Source: Parahoeflea halophila
Lineage (GTDB): Bacteria > Pseudomonadota > Alphaproteobacteria > Rhizobiales > Rhizobiaceae
Direction of reading: 5' to 3'
Length of the DNA: 64,000 bases
Assembly (NCBI RefSeq): GCF_900220985.1
Contig: NZ_OCPC01000001.1
Coordinates: 350,836-414,835, forward strand
Shown: positions 15,415 to 23,675 of the stretch, piece after piece
Numbering within the stretch: the stretch's first letter is position 1
Layout: every line of letters starts with the position of its first letter
Made by a program: the position numbers and the translations under genes
Notes under the pieces: generated by a model
Database searches by the model: none
The model's input: only the letters and a program-made list of their open reading frames with translations
What the model was told of the DNA's origin: nothing

Positions 15415-17211
15415 ATGATTGAGAATTTTGTCGGCGAATTCATGCGGGACACGCCTTCGGGCCTGTCCGCCCTGATCCTGGGGCTGGTTTTCCTCGGATT
15501 TCTGTTTGAGAAATTGCCGCCGGCGGCGGTAGCCACCGCCGGGGCGGCGGCGTTCCTGCTGCTCGGCTATGTCTCGACCGACGAAGTGCTGGAGGTGTTT
15601 TCCAATCCCGCACCGATCACCATCGCGGCGATGTTCATCCTGTCTTCGGCGCTTGTCAGCACCGGTGTGCTCGATGCCGCCTCGTCCTATTTCGTCGGCC
15701 TGTCGGAACGGCGCGGCCCCATAGCCCTCGTGCTGCTGCTGCTTGGTGCGGCACTGGCCTCGGGGCTGATGAACAACACGCCGCTGGTGATCGTGCTGAT
15801 ACCGATCATCTCGAAGATGGCCCAGGCGCTCGGGATCGCCTCGAGCAAGGTGCTCATTCCCCTGTCCTACATGGCGATCCTTGGCGGCACGCTGACGCTG
15901 ATCGGCACATCGACCAACCTGTTGATCGACGGCGTCGCGCAACGCGAAGGTATGGAGCCGATGCGGATGCTCGAGCTGCTGCCTTTCGGCCTGGTGGCGC
16001 TGGTGGTGGGCGGGCTGACCCTGCTGCTGCTCGGGCCACGACTGCTGCCGTCGCATATGGTCTCCGGTGAAGCCATCGATGACAGCACCACGCAATTCAT
16101 GTCCGAGGTCAGGATCCTCGCTCCCGCCGAAACCGAAGCCACGGGCCGGCCGCTGTCGGATTTCAGCGCCTTGTCGAAAACCCGCGTGCTGGGCATCCTG
16201 CGTGGCACGGAACGGCTGAAGCCCGGCCCGGATGTCGAGCTCTTTCCGAACGACCTGGTGATTTTCCACGCCAATCAGTCCGAACTCCTGACCCTCCGCG
16301 AGCATCCCAATTACCGGCTGGGATATTTCAAGGCGTCGAAGCCCTCCACCGACCAGCAAAAGACCGAAAAACTAGAGGCGGTCTATGCCGGCGATGCCGG
16401 CAGCAGCGGCCGTCAACTGCGCGATCTGGACTGGTTCAAGGCCGGTGTCCGCGTGCTCGGCATTGCCCGGCGCAAACACAATCCCGGGCCGGCGCTGTCC
16501 GAGGTGCGGCTGCGCGCGGGCGATCGCATCCTGCTCGAGGGCAGCCCGGCCGACCTTGCGGGGATCCTGGAGGAGGAAAGTTTTGCCGCCGCGAGCGAAC
16601 CCAGGCTCAGGCCCTACAAGCGTCACCGCGCAGGCCTCGCGATCCTGACCATGGCAGCCGTCATCGGGCTGTCGATCTTCAATGTGGCGCCAATCGTCAC
16701 CCTGTCGCTGCTCGGCGTAGGCGCTATTCTGCTTGGCCGCTGCGTCGAAGCCGAAGACGCCTGGAAATCGATCGACGGCTCGATCCTGGTGCTGATCTTC
16801 GCCATGCTCGCCATCGGGCGCGGGCTCGACAACACCGGTGTGGTGCAAAGCCTTGTCGATGCGGTGACCCCGTTTTTGCAAGACGTGTCGCCGCTTGTGG
16901 TGCTGCTTGCCATCTACGCCCTCACCTCGGTGCTGACCGAACTGATCTCCAACAACGCGGTCGCCGTCATTCTGACGCCGATGGCGATCGGACTTGCCGG
17001 TTCGCTCGGCATCGATCCCAAGCCACTGATCTATGCCATCATGCTTGGCGCTTCGGCAAGTTTTGCCACCCCGGTCGGCTACCAGACCAACACGCTGGTC
17101 TATGCCGCAGGCAATTACCGCTTTGCCGATTTCCTCAAGGTCGGGCTGGTGATGAACCTTGTGGTCGGGATTGCCAGTTGCCTGGCGATCTGGGCTTTCA
17201 CCGGGATCTGA
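15415..17211 (+). CDS. SLC13/DASS-family permease with RCK_C (TrkA-C) domains
   Basis: A 598-residue inner-membrane transporter of the divalent anion:sodium symporter type. An N-terminal block of six to seven membrane segments (including GLMNNTPLVIVLIP and GTLTLIGTSTNLL) is followed by two cytoplasmic TrkA-C/RCK_C domains (about residues 205-400) and a second membrane block with the mirrored motif TELISNNAVAVILTP and SFATPVGYQTN. Such proteins move sulfate, carboxylates or other anions; the substrate cannot be read. ATG 15415 is used; an upstream TTG at 15370 is possible. A terminator follows 14 bases after the stop. Confidence 0.85.
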   Translation: MIENFVGEFMRDTPSGLSALILGLVFLGFLFEKLPPAAVATAGAAAFLLLGYVSTDEVLEVFSNPAPITIAAMFILSSALVSTGVLDAASSYFVGLSERRGPIALVLLLLGAALASGLMNNTPLVIVLIPIISKMAQALGIASSKVLIPLSYMAILGGTLTLIGTSTNLLIDGVAQREGMEPMRMLELLPFGLVALVVGGLTLLLLGPRLLPSHMVSGEAIDDSTTQFMSEVRILAPAETEATGRPLSDFSALSKTRVLGILRGTERLKPGPDVELFPNDLVIFHANQSELLTLREHPNYRLGYFKASKPSTDQQKTEKLEAVYAGDAGSSGRQLRDLDWFKAGVRVLGIARRKHNPGPALSEVRLRAGDRILLEGSPADLAGILEEESFAAASEPRLRPYKRHRAGLAILTMAAVIGLSIFNVAPIVTLSLLGVGAILLGRCVEAEDAWKSIDGSILVLIFAMLAIGRGLDNTGVVQSLVDAVTPFLQDVSPLVVLLAIYALTSVLTELISNNAVAVILTPMAIGLAGSLGIDPKPLIYAIMLGASASFATPVGYQTNTLVYAAGNYRFADFLKVGLVMNLVVGIASCLAIWAFTGI

Positions 17212-17225
17212 ACCATTGGAAACAG

Positions 17226-17256
17226 AAAACCCGCGCGGTGATGCCACGCGGGTTTT
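17226..17256. terminator. Bidirectional rho-independent terminator
   Basis: AAAACCCGCG (17226-17235) pairs exactly with CGCGGGTTTT (17247-17256) around an 11-base loop. The T-run on either strand lets it end both the permease gene and the convergent rhodanese gene. Confidence 0.85.
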
Positions 17257-17284
17257 GGTCACTCAGGATTACGTGTGATGCGGA

Positions 17285-17668
17285 CTACCCGGAGTTCTTC
17301 ATCTGTTTGGGCGCGCCGCTGGTCATGTCGGTGCCGGTGTAGCTCAGCCCGGCTTCCTTCCAGGCTCCGAAGCCGCCCTCCATGTGGGCAACGCGGTCGT
17401 GCCCGGCCGCCAGATATTTTTCGGCGACCTTCTTCGAGCGTGCCCCCGAGCCGCAATGGAAGACTATTCGCTTGTCACTCTGGCCCGGCATGTGAGCCGG
17501 CTGAAACGCCTGCATCGGCGCCAGCAGCGCCCCTTCGATGCGTTCAAAGCTATATTCCTGCGGTGTCCGCACGTCGATAAGCACGATTTCGTCGCGCTCA
17601 AATGCGTCGGCCGCCTCCTGGGGCGTCCAGGTCTCGAGGGTGCCGTTGGCGAGGGATTCGGTTTTCAT
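17285..17668 (-). CDS. Rhodanese-domain sulfurtransferase
   Basis: A 127-residue single-domain rhodanese with active-site Cys in FHCGSGARS and the conserved LIDVRTPQEY and GGFGAWKEAG motifs. It transfers sulfane sulfur, here most likely to or from glutathione. Its start overlaps the stop of the persulfide dioxygenase gene by one base (TGATG), so the two are co-translated, as in sulfide-detoxifying pairs where rhodanese and dioxygenase act in series. It is a cytoplasmic protein with no signal peptide. Confidence 0.9.
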   Translation of the reverse strand: MKTESLANGTLETWTPQEAADAFERDEIVLIDVRTPQEYSFERIEGALLAPMQAFQPAHMPGQSDKRIVFHCGSGARSKKVAEKYLAAGHDRVAHMEGGFGAWKEAGLSYTGTDMTSGAPKQMKNSG

Positions 17669-18579
17669 CAGCTTTCTTTCTCAAATCGGTTGAGTGGAAT
17701 TTTCAGGTAGCTTTTTCCGTCGCTTTCAGGCTCGGGCGGCTGCCCTGCCCTCAGGTTCATCTGCAGCACGTGCAGCATGCGATCCGGCAGCGCCAGCGTC
17801 CGGTCGCGGTCTTCGCGTTCACTTATATAGGCATCTTTGGATGTACCTCCGGCAAGATGCTCGTTGTCGCGGCGTTGTTCGGCGACGGTCGACTCCCAGG
17901 CGGGCTCATCGCGGTCGTCCGTGCCGTAATCATGGCCGATGAAAAGCCTTGTCTTGTCGCCAAGCGCCAGAATGTCCTGCAGGCTGTCGTAGAGTTCGCC
18001 GGCCGAACCGCCGGGGAAATCGGCCCGGGCGGTACCCACATCCGGCTGCATGAACGTGTCATTGACGAAGGCTGCGTCCGAGCCCACCACATAGGTGATC
18101 GATCCCAGCGTGTGGCCTGGTGTAAGCATCACCCGCACTGGCAGGGTTCCGATCTTGAACTCATCGCCATCCGCGAAAAGCCGGTCGAAATCCTTCTCGG
18201 GCGCAAAGGCGTCCGGCATGTGGTAAAGATCGCGCCACAGCTCGGCGATCTCCTTCACCTTATCACCGATCGCATTCGGCGCATCAAGCTGCTGTTTCAA
18301 CCAGGATGATGCCATCAGATGATCGGCGTGCGGATGGGTGTCGAGGATCCACTCGATCTTGATGTTGCGCTGCTGCGCGAACCGCAGGATCTCTTTCGCA
18401 CCACTTTTGTCTGTGCTCGCGTGGGCGGGGTCAAAGCCCATGACAACATCAATCAGCGCTCCTTGTCCGGTTTCCGGATCGGACACCAGATACTGGATGC
18501 TGCCGGTGTCCTCATCATAAAAACCGGTGACTTCCGCGGAACCGGGCCCGTGCGACGGGCTGGTCTTGTGCAAGGTCAT
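17668..18579 (-). CDS. Metallo-beta-lactamase-fold persulfide dioxygenase (Blh/ETHE1-like)
   Basis: A 303-residue MBL-fold protein with the metal motif THPHADHL, a further His in TPGHTLGS and Asp in VNDTFMQPD, and the C-terminal IGHDYG. These and the rhodanese partner match the ETHE1-like persulfide dioxygenases and Blh of the rhizobial bigR operon, which oxidise glutathione persulfide to sulfite. No ArsR-type BigR gene is adjacent here. GGAGG lies a few bases before the ATG. It precedes and overlaps the rhodanese gene. Confidence 0.85.
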   Translation of the reverse strand: MTLHKTSPSHGPGSAEVTGFYDEDTGSIQYLVSDPETGQGALIDVVMGFDPAHASTDKSGAKEILRFAQQRNIKIEWILDTHPHADHLMASSWLKQQLDAPNAIGDKVKEIAELWRDLYHMPDAFAPEKDFDRLFADGDEFKIGTLPVRVMLTPGHTLGSITYVVGSDAAFVNDTFMQPDVGTARADFPGGSAGELYDSLQDILALGDKTRLFIGHDYGTDDRDEPAWESTVAEQRRDNEHLAGGTSKDAYISEREDRDRTLALPDRMLHVLQMNLRAGQPPEPESDGKSYLKIPLNRFEKES

Positions 18580-18704
18580 GCTTCCCTCCTGTCACATCTC
18601 GTTTTCACAATGTCTAAGCGAAGAAAAGGTTCCGCCTCACTGGCGCGGCCATGTGGGAGATGAAGACGCTGATGCTCTTGTCCCCCGCCCGGCCGGAGCC
18701 CCTG

Positions 18705-19703
18705 TCAGGGTAGCGGCCGCAGGGTGCCCCGTTCGATCACCCGGCAGGGAAACAGCCGCGCTTCGGGGTAACGATCGGGATTCTCCAGCATCGACACGAT
18801 CAGCTCGATGGAGGAATTAATGATCTGGCTGATTGGCTGGCGGATTGTGGTCAGATTGATGTTTTCCCAGCCGGCCATTTCCATGTCATTGAGCCCGATC
18901 AGGCCGATGTCGCCCGGCACCGAAAGACCGGTACCGGTCACCGCGCTGAGCGCACCGATCGACAACACGTCGTCACCGCAAAAATAGGCCTCTGCCGTAC
19001 GATCCTTGAGGCACCTCAGCATTTCCGCCCGCCCGGCATTGAAGGAATAGGCTGCGGCGAAGCTGTGCCGCGTCCTGACACCGGGATGCCGCTGCAACTC
19101 CTCGATGAAGCCGCGCAAACGGTCTTGGGTCGAGGTGGCACTTTCCGGACCTCCCAGAAAGCCCACATCGCGATAGCCGCGGCGTACCAGTTCCCGCGCC
19201 GCCATGCGCCCGCACTCGACATTGTCGATGCCGACGACATGCACATCAGGCGAGCTGGCGTAACGGCCGAAACTGTTGACCACCGGTATGCCGGCATCGC
19301 GAAACGCCTTGGCGAAACCCGGCGGCAACGTCGACGAGGCCACCACCACGCCATCGACCGAATATTGCCGCAACATGCGGATCGACTGCGCCGGATCGGT
19401 TTCATCCGACAGGTTGACCAGCAACGGCCGGAGGCCTCGATCCTGCAGCCCGCGGGTGAACCGGTCGAACACCTCGAGAAAGATCGGATTGTGGAAGTTG
19501 TTGGACACCAGTCCGATCAACTTGGTCCGTCCGGTGGTCAGGCTCGAGGCCAGGGCGTTGGGACTGTAGCCGAGTTCACTGGCCGCCTTTTCCACCTTCT
19601 TGCGCATGCCGGGCGACACCGATGCACCGGCGGTAAAGGTGCGCGACACGGCTGCGCGCGACACCCCTGCCCTTTCGGCGACATCCTTCAGCGTCGGCGG
19701 CAT
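18705..19703 (-). CDS. LacI-family transcriptional regulator, probable iol regulator
   Basis: A 332-residue repressor with an N-terminal LacI helix-turn-helix (TLKDVAERAGVSRAAVSRTF, residues 4-23), the hinge helix SPNALASSL and a periplasmic-binding-protein-like effector domain. Its upstream region (19792-19805) carries the same palindrome core as the iolC-iolG intergenic region, so autoregulation plus control of inositol genes is likely. The effector would then be an inositol intermediate; this is inference. It is divergent from phnD by about 500 bases. AGGAG lies ten bases before the ATG. Confidence 0.9.
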   Translation of the reverse strand: MPPTLKDVAERAGVSRAAVSRTFTAGASVSPGMRKKVEKAASELGYSPNALASSLTTGRTKLIGLVSNNFHNPIFLEVFDRFTRGLQDRGLRPLLVNLSDETDPAQSIRMLRQYSVDGVVVASSTLPPGFAKAFRDAGIPVVNSFGRYASSPDVHVVGIDNVECGRMAARELVRRGYRDVGFLGGPESATSTQDRLRGFIEELQRHPGVRTRHSFAAAYSFNAGRAEMLRCLKDRTAEAYFCGDDVLSIGALSAVTGTGLSVPGDIGLIGLNDMEMAGWENINLTTIRQPISQIINSSIELIVSMLENPDRYPEARLFPCRVIERGTLRPLP

Positions 19704-19791
19704 CGATTGTTGTCTCCTGTTCGCACCCGGTCCGGCACCCCTGCATTTGCGCCAAGATAGCCACTAAAAGCAAGATTACCGGTCTCGTTTT

Positions 19792-19805
19792 TGCAACCGG
19801 TTGCA
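19792..19805. promoter_or_regulatory. LacI-type operator before the regulator gene
   Basis: TGCAACCGGTTGCA is a perfect 14-bp palindrome identical to the core of the operator at 10187-10204. It lies 88 bases before the LacI-type start codon, consistent with autoregulation. Confidence 0.72.
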
Positions 19806-20118
19806 GGAGTTCTTGAAGCGCAAAGTTCCTGAACCATCCTGTCCTTGTCATGGAGACGGAGGCTCAAGGACTTCCATTCGCTCAAAAATGAACACCCTCG
19901 GAAGCCATCAACCGGCACAGCCCCGAACAGCTCCTCGATGCCGCCCAGCACGGACGGGTTGCGGGACCTTGTTGACGAGATGAACCTTCAAAGGCGCGCT
20001 GCGACAGTGCGCCTCTTTCATGTTTGGCCTGTAATTTTCAGAGGACACAACCATGACGCAGCGTTGCGATGCGGAAATCGGGGCTGCCGAAACTTTATTC
20101 CCGGAAACCCACAACCGA

Positions 20119-20136
20119 TTGTCACATAACTGTCGT
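20119..20136 (+). promoter_or_regulatory. Pho box upstream of phnD
   Basis: TTGTCACATAACTGTCGT matches the Pho box consensus (two CTGTCA-type 7-mers 11 bases apart with an A/T-rich middle) at most positions. PhoB would bind here under phosphate limitation. It lies seven bases upstream of the TTGTCA -35 box. Confidence 0.7.
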
Positions 20137-20142
20137 GCACCC

Positions 20143-20176
20143 TTGTCATTTGTCCGCGCACGCAGAATAGTCTGCG
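20143..20176 (+). promoter_or_regulatory. phnD promoter with palindrome
   Basis: TTGTCA (20143-20148), a 17-base spacer and AATAGT (20166-20171) form a weak promoter suited to activation. It overlaps a perfect inverted repeat CGCAGA-ATAG-TCTGCG (20161-20176), which could be a second operator or a leader hairpin. Confidence 0.5.
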
Positions 20177-20205
20177 CTGGGAAAAAGATAACCCGGAGGA
20201 AGACC

Positions 20206-21183
20206 ATGACTTTGAAATCCATTCTCTTGAGCACCATTGCCGGTGTGGCCATGTCCATTGCCGCACCGCTGTCCGCATCTGCCGCCGATTGCGAGCGCGG
20301 CACGCTGGACGAACGCTATTGCGATGTTGACGGCGACCTGATTGCCGACATTCCGAGCGATGAATCGGAGCTTATCGATCCCGACACGCTGATCTTCGCC
20401 TACACCCCTGTGGAAGATCCGGCTGTCTACAAGGAAGCCTGGTCCGATTTCCTGACTCATCTCGAAAAGGTCACCGGCAAGAAATCCGTCTTTTTCCCGG
20501 TTCAGTCCAACGCCGCGCAGATCGAAGCCATGCGCTCCGGCCGCCTGCACATTGCCGGCTTCAACACCGGCTCAAACCCGCTGGCTGTCAATTGCGCCGG
20601 TTTCCGCCCCTTCACCATCATGGCATCGGAAGATGGCGGCTTCGGCTACGAGATGGAAATCATTACCTACCCCGATTCCGGCATCGAAAAGGTCGAGGAC
20701 ATCAAGGGCAAGGACCTCGCTTTCACATCCGAAACCTCAAACTCCGGCTTCAAGGCACCGTCCGCGATTCTGAAGGCCGACTACAACATGTCAGCCGGCA
20801 CCGACTTCAATCCGGTGTTTTCGGGCAAGCATGACAACTCGATCCTCGGCGTCGCCAACAAGGATTACCCGGCAGCCGCCATCGCCAACTCGGTGATGCA
20901 CCGCATGATCGAGCGCGAAGTGATTACGCCCGATCAGGTCAAGTCGATCTACAAGTCGCAGACCTTCCCGACCACCGGCTTCGGCACGGTCTATAATCTC
21001 AAGCCCGAGCTTCAGGACAAGATCAAGGAAGCCTTCTTCACCTTCCCCTGGGAAGGCTCTTCGCTGAAGAAGGAATTCGAAAAGTCCAATGAAGGCCAGT
21101 TTCTTGAAATGAACTACAAGGACTTCTGGGACGTGATCCGCAAGATCGACGCCGCCAACGGTGTCGAATACACCTGCGGCTGA
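20206..21183 (+). CDS. phnD: PhnD-type ABC substrate-binding protein
   Basis: A 325-residue periplasmic binding protein of the phosphate/phosphite/phosphonate family. An N-terminal signal peptide (to about residue 27, ending SASA-AD) is followed by the family strand LIFAYTPVED, the GFNTGS and TSETSNSGFKAPS phosphonate-binding loops and IYKSQTFPTTGFG. After the signal the segment YCDVDGDLIADIP resembles an Asp-rich calcium-binding loop, unusual at this position. The start has GGAGG just upstream. It heads the operon phnD-phnC-phnE-phnE-HAD and is preceded by a Pho box. Ligand: phosphonate or a small organophosphate, not decided by the sequence. Confidence 0.88.
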   Translation: MTLKSILLSTIAGVAMSIAAPLSASAADCERGTLDERYCDVDGDLIADIPSDESELIDPDTLIFAYTPVEDPAVYKEAWSDFLTHLEKVTGKKSVFFPVQSNAAQIEAMRSGRLHIAGFNTGSNPLAVNCAGFRPFTIMASEDGGFGYEMEIITYPDSGIEKVEDIKGKDLAFTSETSNSGFKAPSAILKADYNMSAGTDFNPVFSGKHDNSILGVANKDYPAAAIANSVMHRMIEREVITPDQVKSIYKSQTFPTTGFGTVYNLKPELQDKIKEAFFTFPWEGSSLKKEFEKSNEGQFLEMNYKDFWDVIRKIDAANGVEYTCG

Positions 21184-21195
21184 TCCCCATCTCTC

Positions 21196-21221
21196 TGGCG
21201 CCGCGTATCCGCGCGGCGCCA
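21196..21221 (+). other. Intercistronic hairpin phnD-phnC
   Basis: TGGCGCCGCG (21196-21205) and CGCGGCGCCA (21212-21221) form a perfect 10-bp stem with a six-base loop. It lacks an immediate U-run, so it probably protects the binding-protein mRNA and lowers downstream expression rather than ending transcription fully. Confidence 0.65.
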
Positions 21222-21244
21222 CACTATTTTCGTGACGGGGCCCC

Positions 21245-22045
21245 ATGCTCGAACTCAAGAACCTGACCAAGACCTATCGCACCGGCGACAAGGCACTTCA
21301 GAACGTGACGCTGACAATTCCGAAAGGCCAGGTGATGGCGCTGATCGGTCCGTCCGGCGCCGGCAAGTCGACCCTGATCCGCTGCATCAACCGGCTGGTC
21401 GAGCCGACCGAAGGCAGTGTCATACTCGACGGCACCAACATCACCACGCTCGGCACGGGCGCGCTGCGCCGAATGCGCCGCAAGATGGGCATGATCTTCC
21501 AGCAATACGCGCTGGTCGAACGCCTCACCGTTATGGAGAACGTGCTCTCCGGTCGTCTCGGCTATGTCGGCTTCTGGCGCTCCTATTTGCGCAAATATCC
21601 GCAAGCCGATATCGACGAGGCGTTTCGCCTGCTCGACCGGGTCGGACTGCTGGCGATGGCCGACAAGCGCGCCGACGAGCTTTCGGGCGGGCAGCGCCAG
21701 CGTGTCGGCATTGCACGGGCCCTAATCCAGAATCCCCGCTTGCTGCTGGTCGACGAGCCGACCGCCTCGCTCGATCCCAAGACCTCGCGCCAGATCATGC
21801 GGCTGATCTGCGAACTCTGCGCCGAACGCGATCTCGCCGCTGTCATCAACATTCACGACGTGGCGCTGGCGCAGATGTTCGTCGAGCGCATTGTCGGCCT
21901 CAAGGCCGGTGAGCTGGCCTTTGACGGCAAGCCGACCGAAATGACCGAAGACGTGCTGACCAGCATCTATGGCGAGGAAGACTGGCACGCCACCATCCGC
22001 GAAGTGGATGACGAGGACACCGACATCGAGGATCCCGCGGCATGA
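21245..22045 (+). CDS. phnC: Phosphonate-type ABC transporter ATP-binding protein
   Basis: A 266-residue ABC ATPase with Walker [10 protein letters not shown] (about residues 34-42), Q-loop [10 protein letters not shown], signature LSGGQRQR, Walker [13 protein letters not shown] and a switch His in NIHDVAL. The PhnC-typical [15 protein letters not shown] tail is acidic. It energises import through the two PhnE subunits that follow. Its stop overlaps the first phnE start by four bases (ATGA). The ribosome binding site is poor (GACGGGG), so expression may depend on phnD translation or readthrough of the hairpin. Confidence 0.92.
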   Translation: MLELKNLTKTYRTGDKALQNVTLTIPKGQVMALIGPSGAGKSTLIRCINRLVEPTEGSVILDGTNITTLGTGALRRMRRKMGMIFQQYALVERLTVMENVLSGRLGYVGFWRSYLRKYPQADIDEAFRLLDRVGLLAMADKRADELSGGQRQRVGIARALIQNPRLLLVDEPTASLDPKTSRQIMRLICELCAERDLAAVINIHDVALAQMFVERIVGLKAGELAFDGKPTEMTEDVLTSIYGEEDWHATIREVDDEDTDIEDPAA

Positions 22046-22857
22046 CCACCGCCACCCTTGATGACAGGCTCGGCACCACCTGGAAGAAGCCGCCGCTGAT
22101 CACCAACCCTGCCCTGCGCTGGGGCCTGTTTGTCGGTGCAGCAATCTATCTCGTACTCGCCGTCACCTCGCTTGACGTCAACTGGGCGCGCGTCGCCGAA
22201 GGCATGAGCCGCGGCTGGGCCTTCATCACCTCTTTCTTCAATCCGGATTTCACCTCGCGCGGAAGTGACATCTGGGACGGCATCCTCGAAAGCATCATCA
22301 TTACCATTACCTCGACAGTGGTAGGGATCCTGATCTCTATCCCGATCGGTCTTGGTGCTGCACGCAACATCGCGCCATTGCCGGTCTATCTGGTCTGCCG
22401 CGCCATCGTTGCGCTGTCGCGGGCTCTGAACGAGATCATTGTCGCGATCCTGCTGGTGGCGATCTTCGGATTCGGCCCGCTCGCAGGCTTCCTCACTCTC
22501 TCCTTTGCCACCATCGGTTTCCTGGCCAAGCTGCTGGCCGAAGACATCGAGGAAATGGACAAGGTGCAGGCCGAAGCCATCCGCGCCACCGGCTCGACAT
22601 GGCTGCAATGGATCAATTACGGCGTCCAGCCGCAGGTCATGCCGCGGCTGATCGGCCTGTCCATGTACCGGCTCGACATCAATTTCCGCGAATCCGCGGT
22701 GTTGGGACTGGTCGGCGCCGGTGGCATCGGCGCTACGCTGAACACCGCCTTCGATCGTTATGAATTCGACACCGCGGCGGCGATCCTGCTGATCATCATC
22801 GTCACCGTCATGGCGCTGGAGTACCTCTCCGGCATCATCAGGGCAAAGGTGCAATAA
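22042..22857 (+). CDS. phnE: Phosphonate-type ABC transporter permease, first PhnE
   Basis: A 271-residue inner-membrane permease with about six hydrophobic segments and the EAA-type cytoplasmic loop ([25 protein letters not shown]) that docks on PhnC; this loop is split here only for reference and lies near residues 175-200. The motif [17 protein letters not shown] near the C-terminus is typical of PhnE. It overlaps phnC by four bases and the second permease gene by one base (TAATG), so the two permeases are made together as a heterodimer. Confidence 0.9.
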   Translation: MTTATLDDRLGTTWKKPPLITNPALRWGLFVGAAIYLVLAVTSLDVNWARVAEGMSRGWAFITSFFNPDFTSRGSDIWDGILESIIITITSTVVGILISIPIGLGAARNIAPLPVYLVCRAIVALSRALNEIIVAILLVAIFGFGPLAGFLTLSFATIGFLAKLLAEDIEEMDKVQAEAIRATGSTWLQWINYGVQPQVMPRLIGLSMYRLDINFRESAVLGLVGAGGIGATLNTAFDRYEFDTAAAILLIIIVTVMALEYLSGIIRAKVQ

Positions 22858-23675
22858 TGCCGGTATCAACTGACGCACAGGGCGCCAAAATCTGGCAATT
22901 GCGCAACCGCAAGCAGACGCTCATCCGCTGGGCAGGCTATCTTGCCGCCGTCGCCATCTTCATGTGGTGCTGGCAACGGATTTCCGAGGCCACGACATGG
23001 TTCTTCGTCTGGGATGCACCGCGGATCGCCGCGGACATCGGTGGCCGCGCCTGGCCTCCGCGCTGGTCCTACATGGACAATCTCTGGGAACCGCTCTGGG
23101 ATACGCTCAACATGGCGACCCTGGGCACTTTGCTGGCCTTGGTAATGGCGGTGCCGGTGGCGTTTCTGGCCGCACGCAACACCACGCCAAGCGCCGTTTT
23201 CATCCGTCCGGTGGCGCTGTTCATCATCGTTGCGACCCGTTCGATCAACTCGCTGATCTGGGCCTTGCTGCTGGTCGCCGTCATCGGCCCCGGCGTGTTT
23301 GCCGGATTGTTGGCGATTGCTTTCCGCTCGATCGGCTTCTGCGCCAAGCTGCTCTATGAGGCGATCGAGGAGATCGACCATACCCAGGTCGAGGCGATCA
23401 CCGCGACCGGTGCCAGCCGCTGGCAGGTGATGGCCTATGGCATCGTGCCGCAGATCATGCCCGCCTTTGCCGGGATCAGCGTCTTCCGCTGGGACATCAA
23501 CATCCGCGAATCCACCGTGCTCGGCCTTGTCGGCGCCGGCGGCATCGGGCTGCAGCTGCAGTCCTCGCTCAACACACTGGCCTGGCCGCAGGTGACGCTG
23601 ATCCTGATTGTCATCCTGGCCGCCGTGGTGATCGGCGAGTGGGTTTCGGCCAAGGTGCGTGGAGCGATCATTTGA
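22857..23675 (+). CDS. phnE: Phosphonate-type ABC transporter permease, second PhnE
   Basis: A 272-residue paralogue of the preceding permease, with the same layout: membrane segments, the coupling loop around VEAITATGASRWQVM and the [17 protein letters not shown] motif. Two different PhnE genes in a row are common in alphaproteobacterial phosphonate or phosphite importers. Its stop overlaps the TTG start of the HAD gene, which ties that enzyme to transport. Confidence 0.9.
   Translation: MPVSTDAQGAKIWQLRNRKQTLIRWAGYLAAVAIFMWCWQRISEATTWFFVWDAPRIAADIGGRAWPPRWSYMDNLWEPLWDTLNMATLGTLLALVMAVPVAFLAARNTTPSAVFIRPVALFIIVATRSINSLIWALLLVAVIGPGVFAGLLAIAFRSIGFCAKLLYEAIEEIDHTQVEAITATGASRWQVMAYGIVPQIMPAFAGISVFRWDINIRESTVLGLVGAGGIGLQLQSSLNTLAWPQVTLILIVILAAVVIGEWVSAKVRGAII

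Larger units (their letters stand above)
19704..20205. other. Regulatory region between LacI-type gene and phnD
   Basis: About 500 bases without a supported gene. It contains the LacI-type operator (19792-19805) on the left and the Pho box, promoter and a small palindrome (20119-20176) on the right. The stretch between them shows nothing I recognise. Confidence 0.6.
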
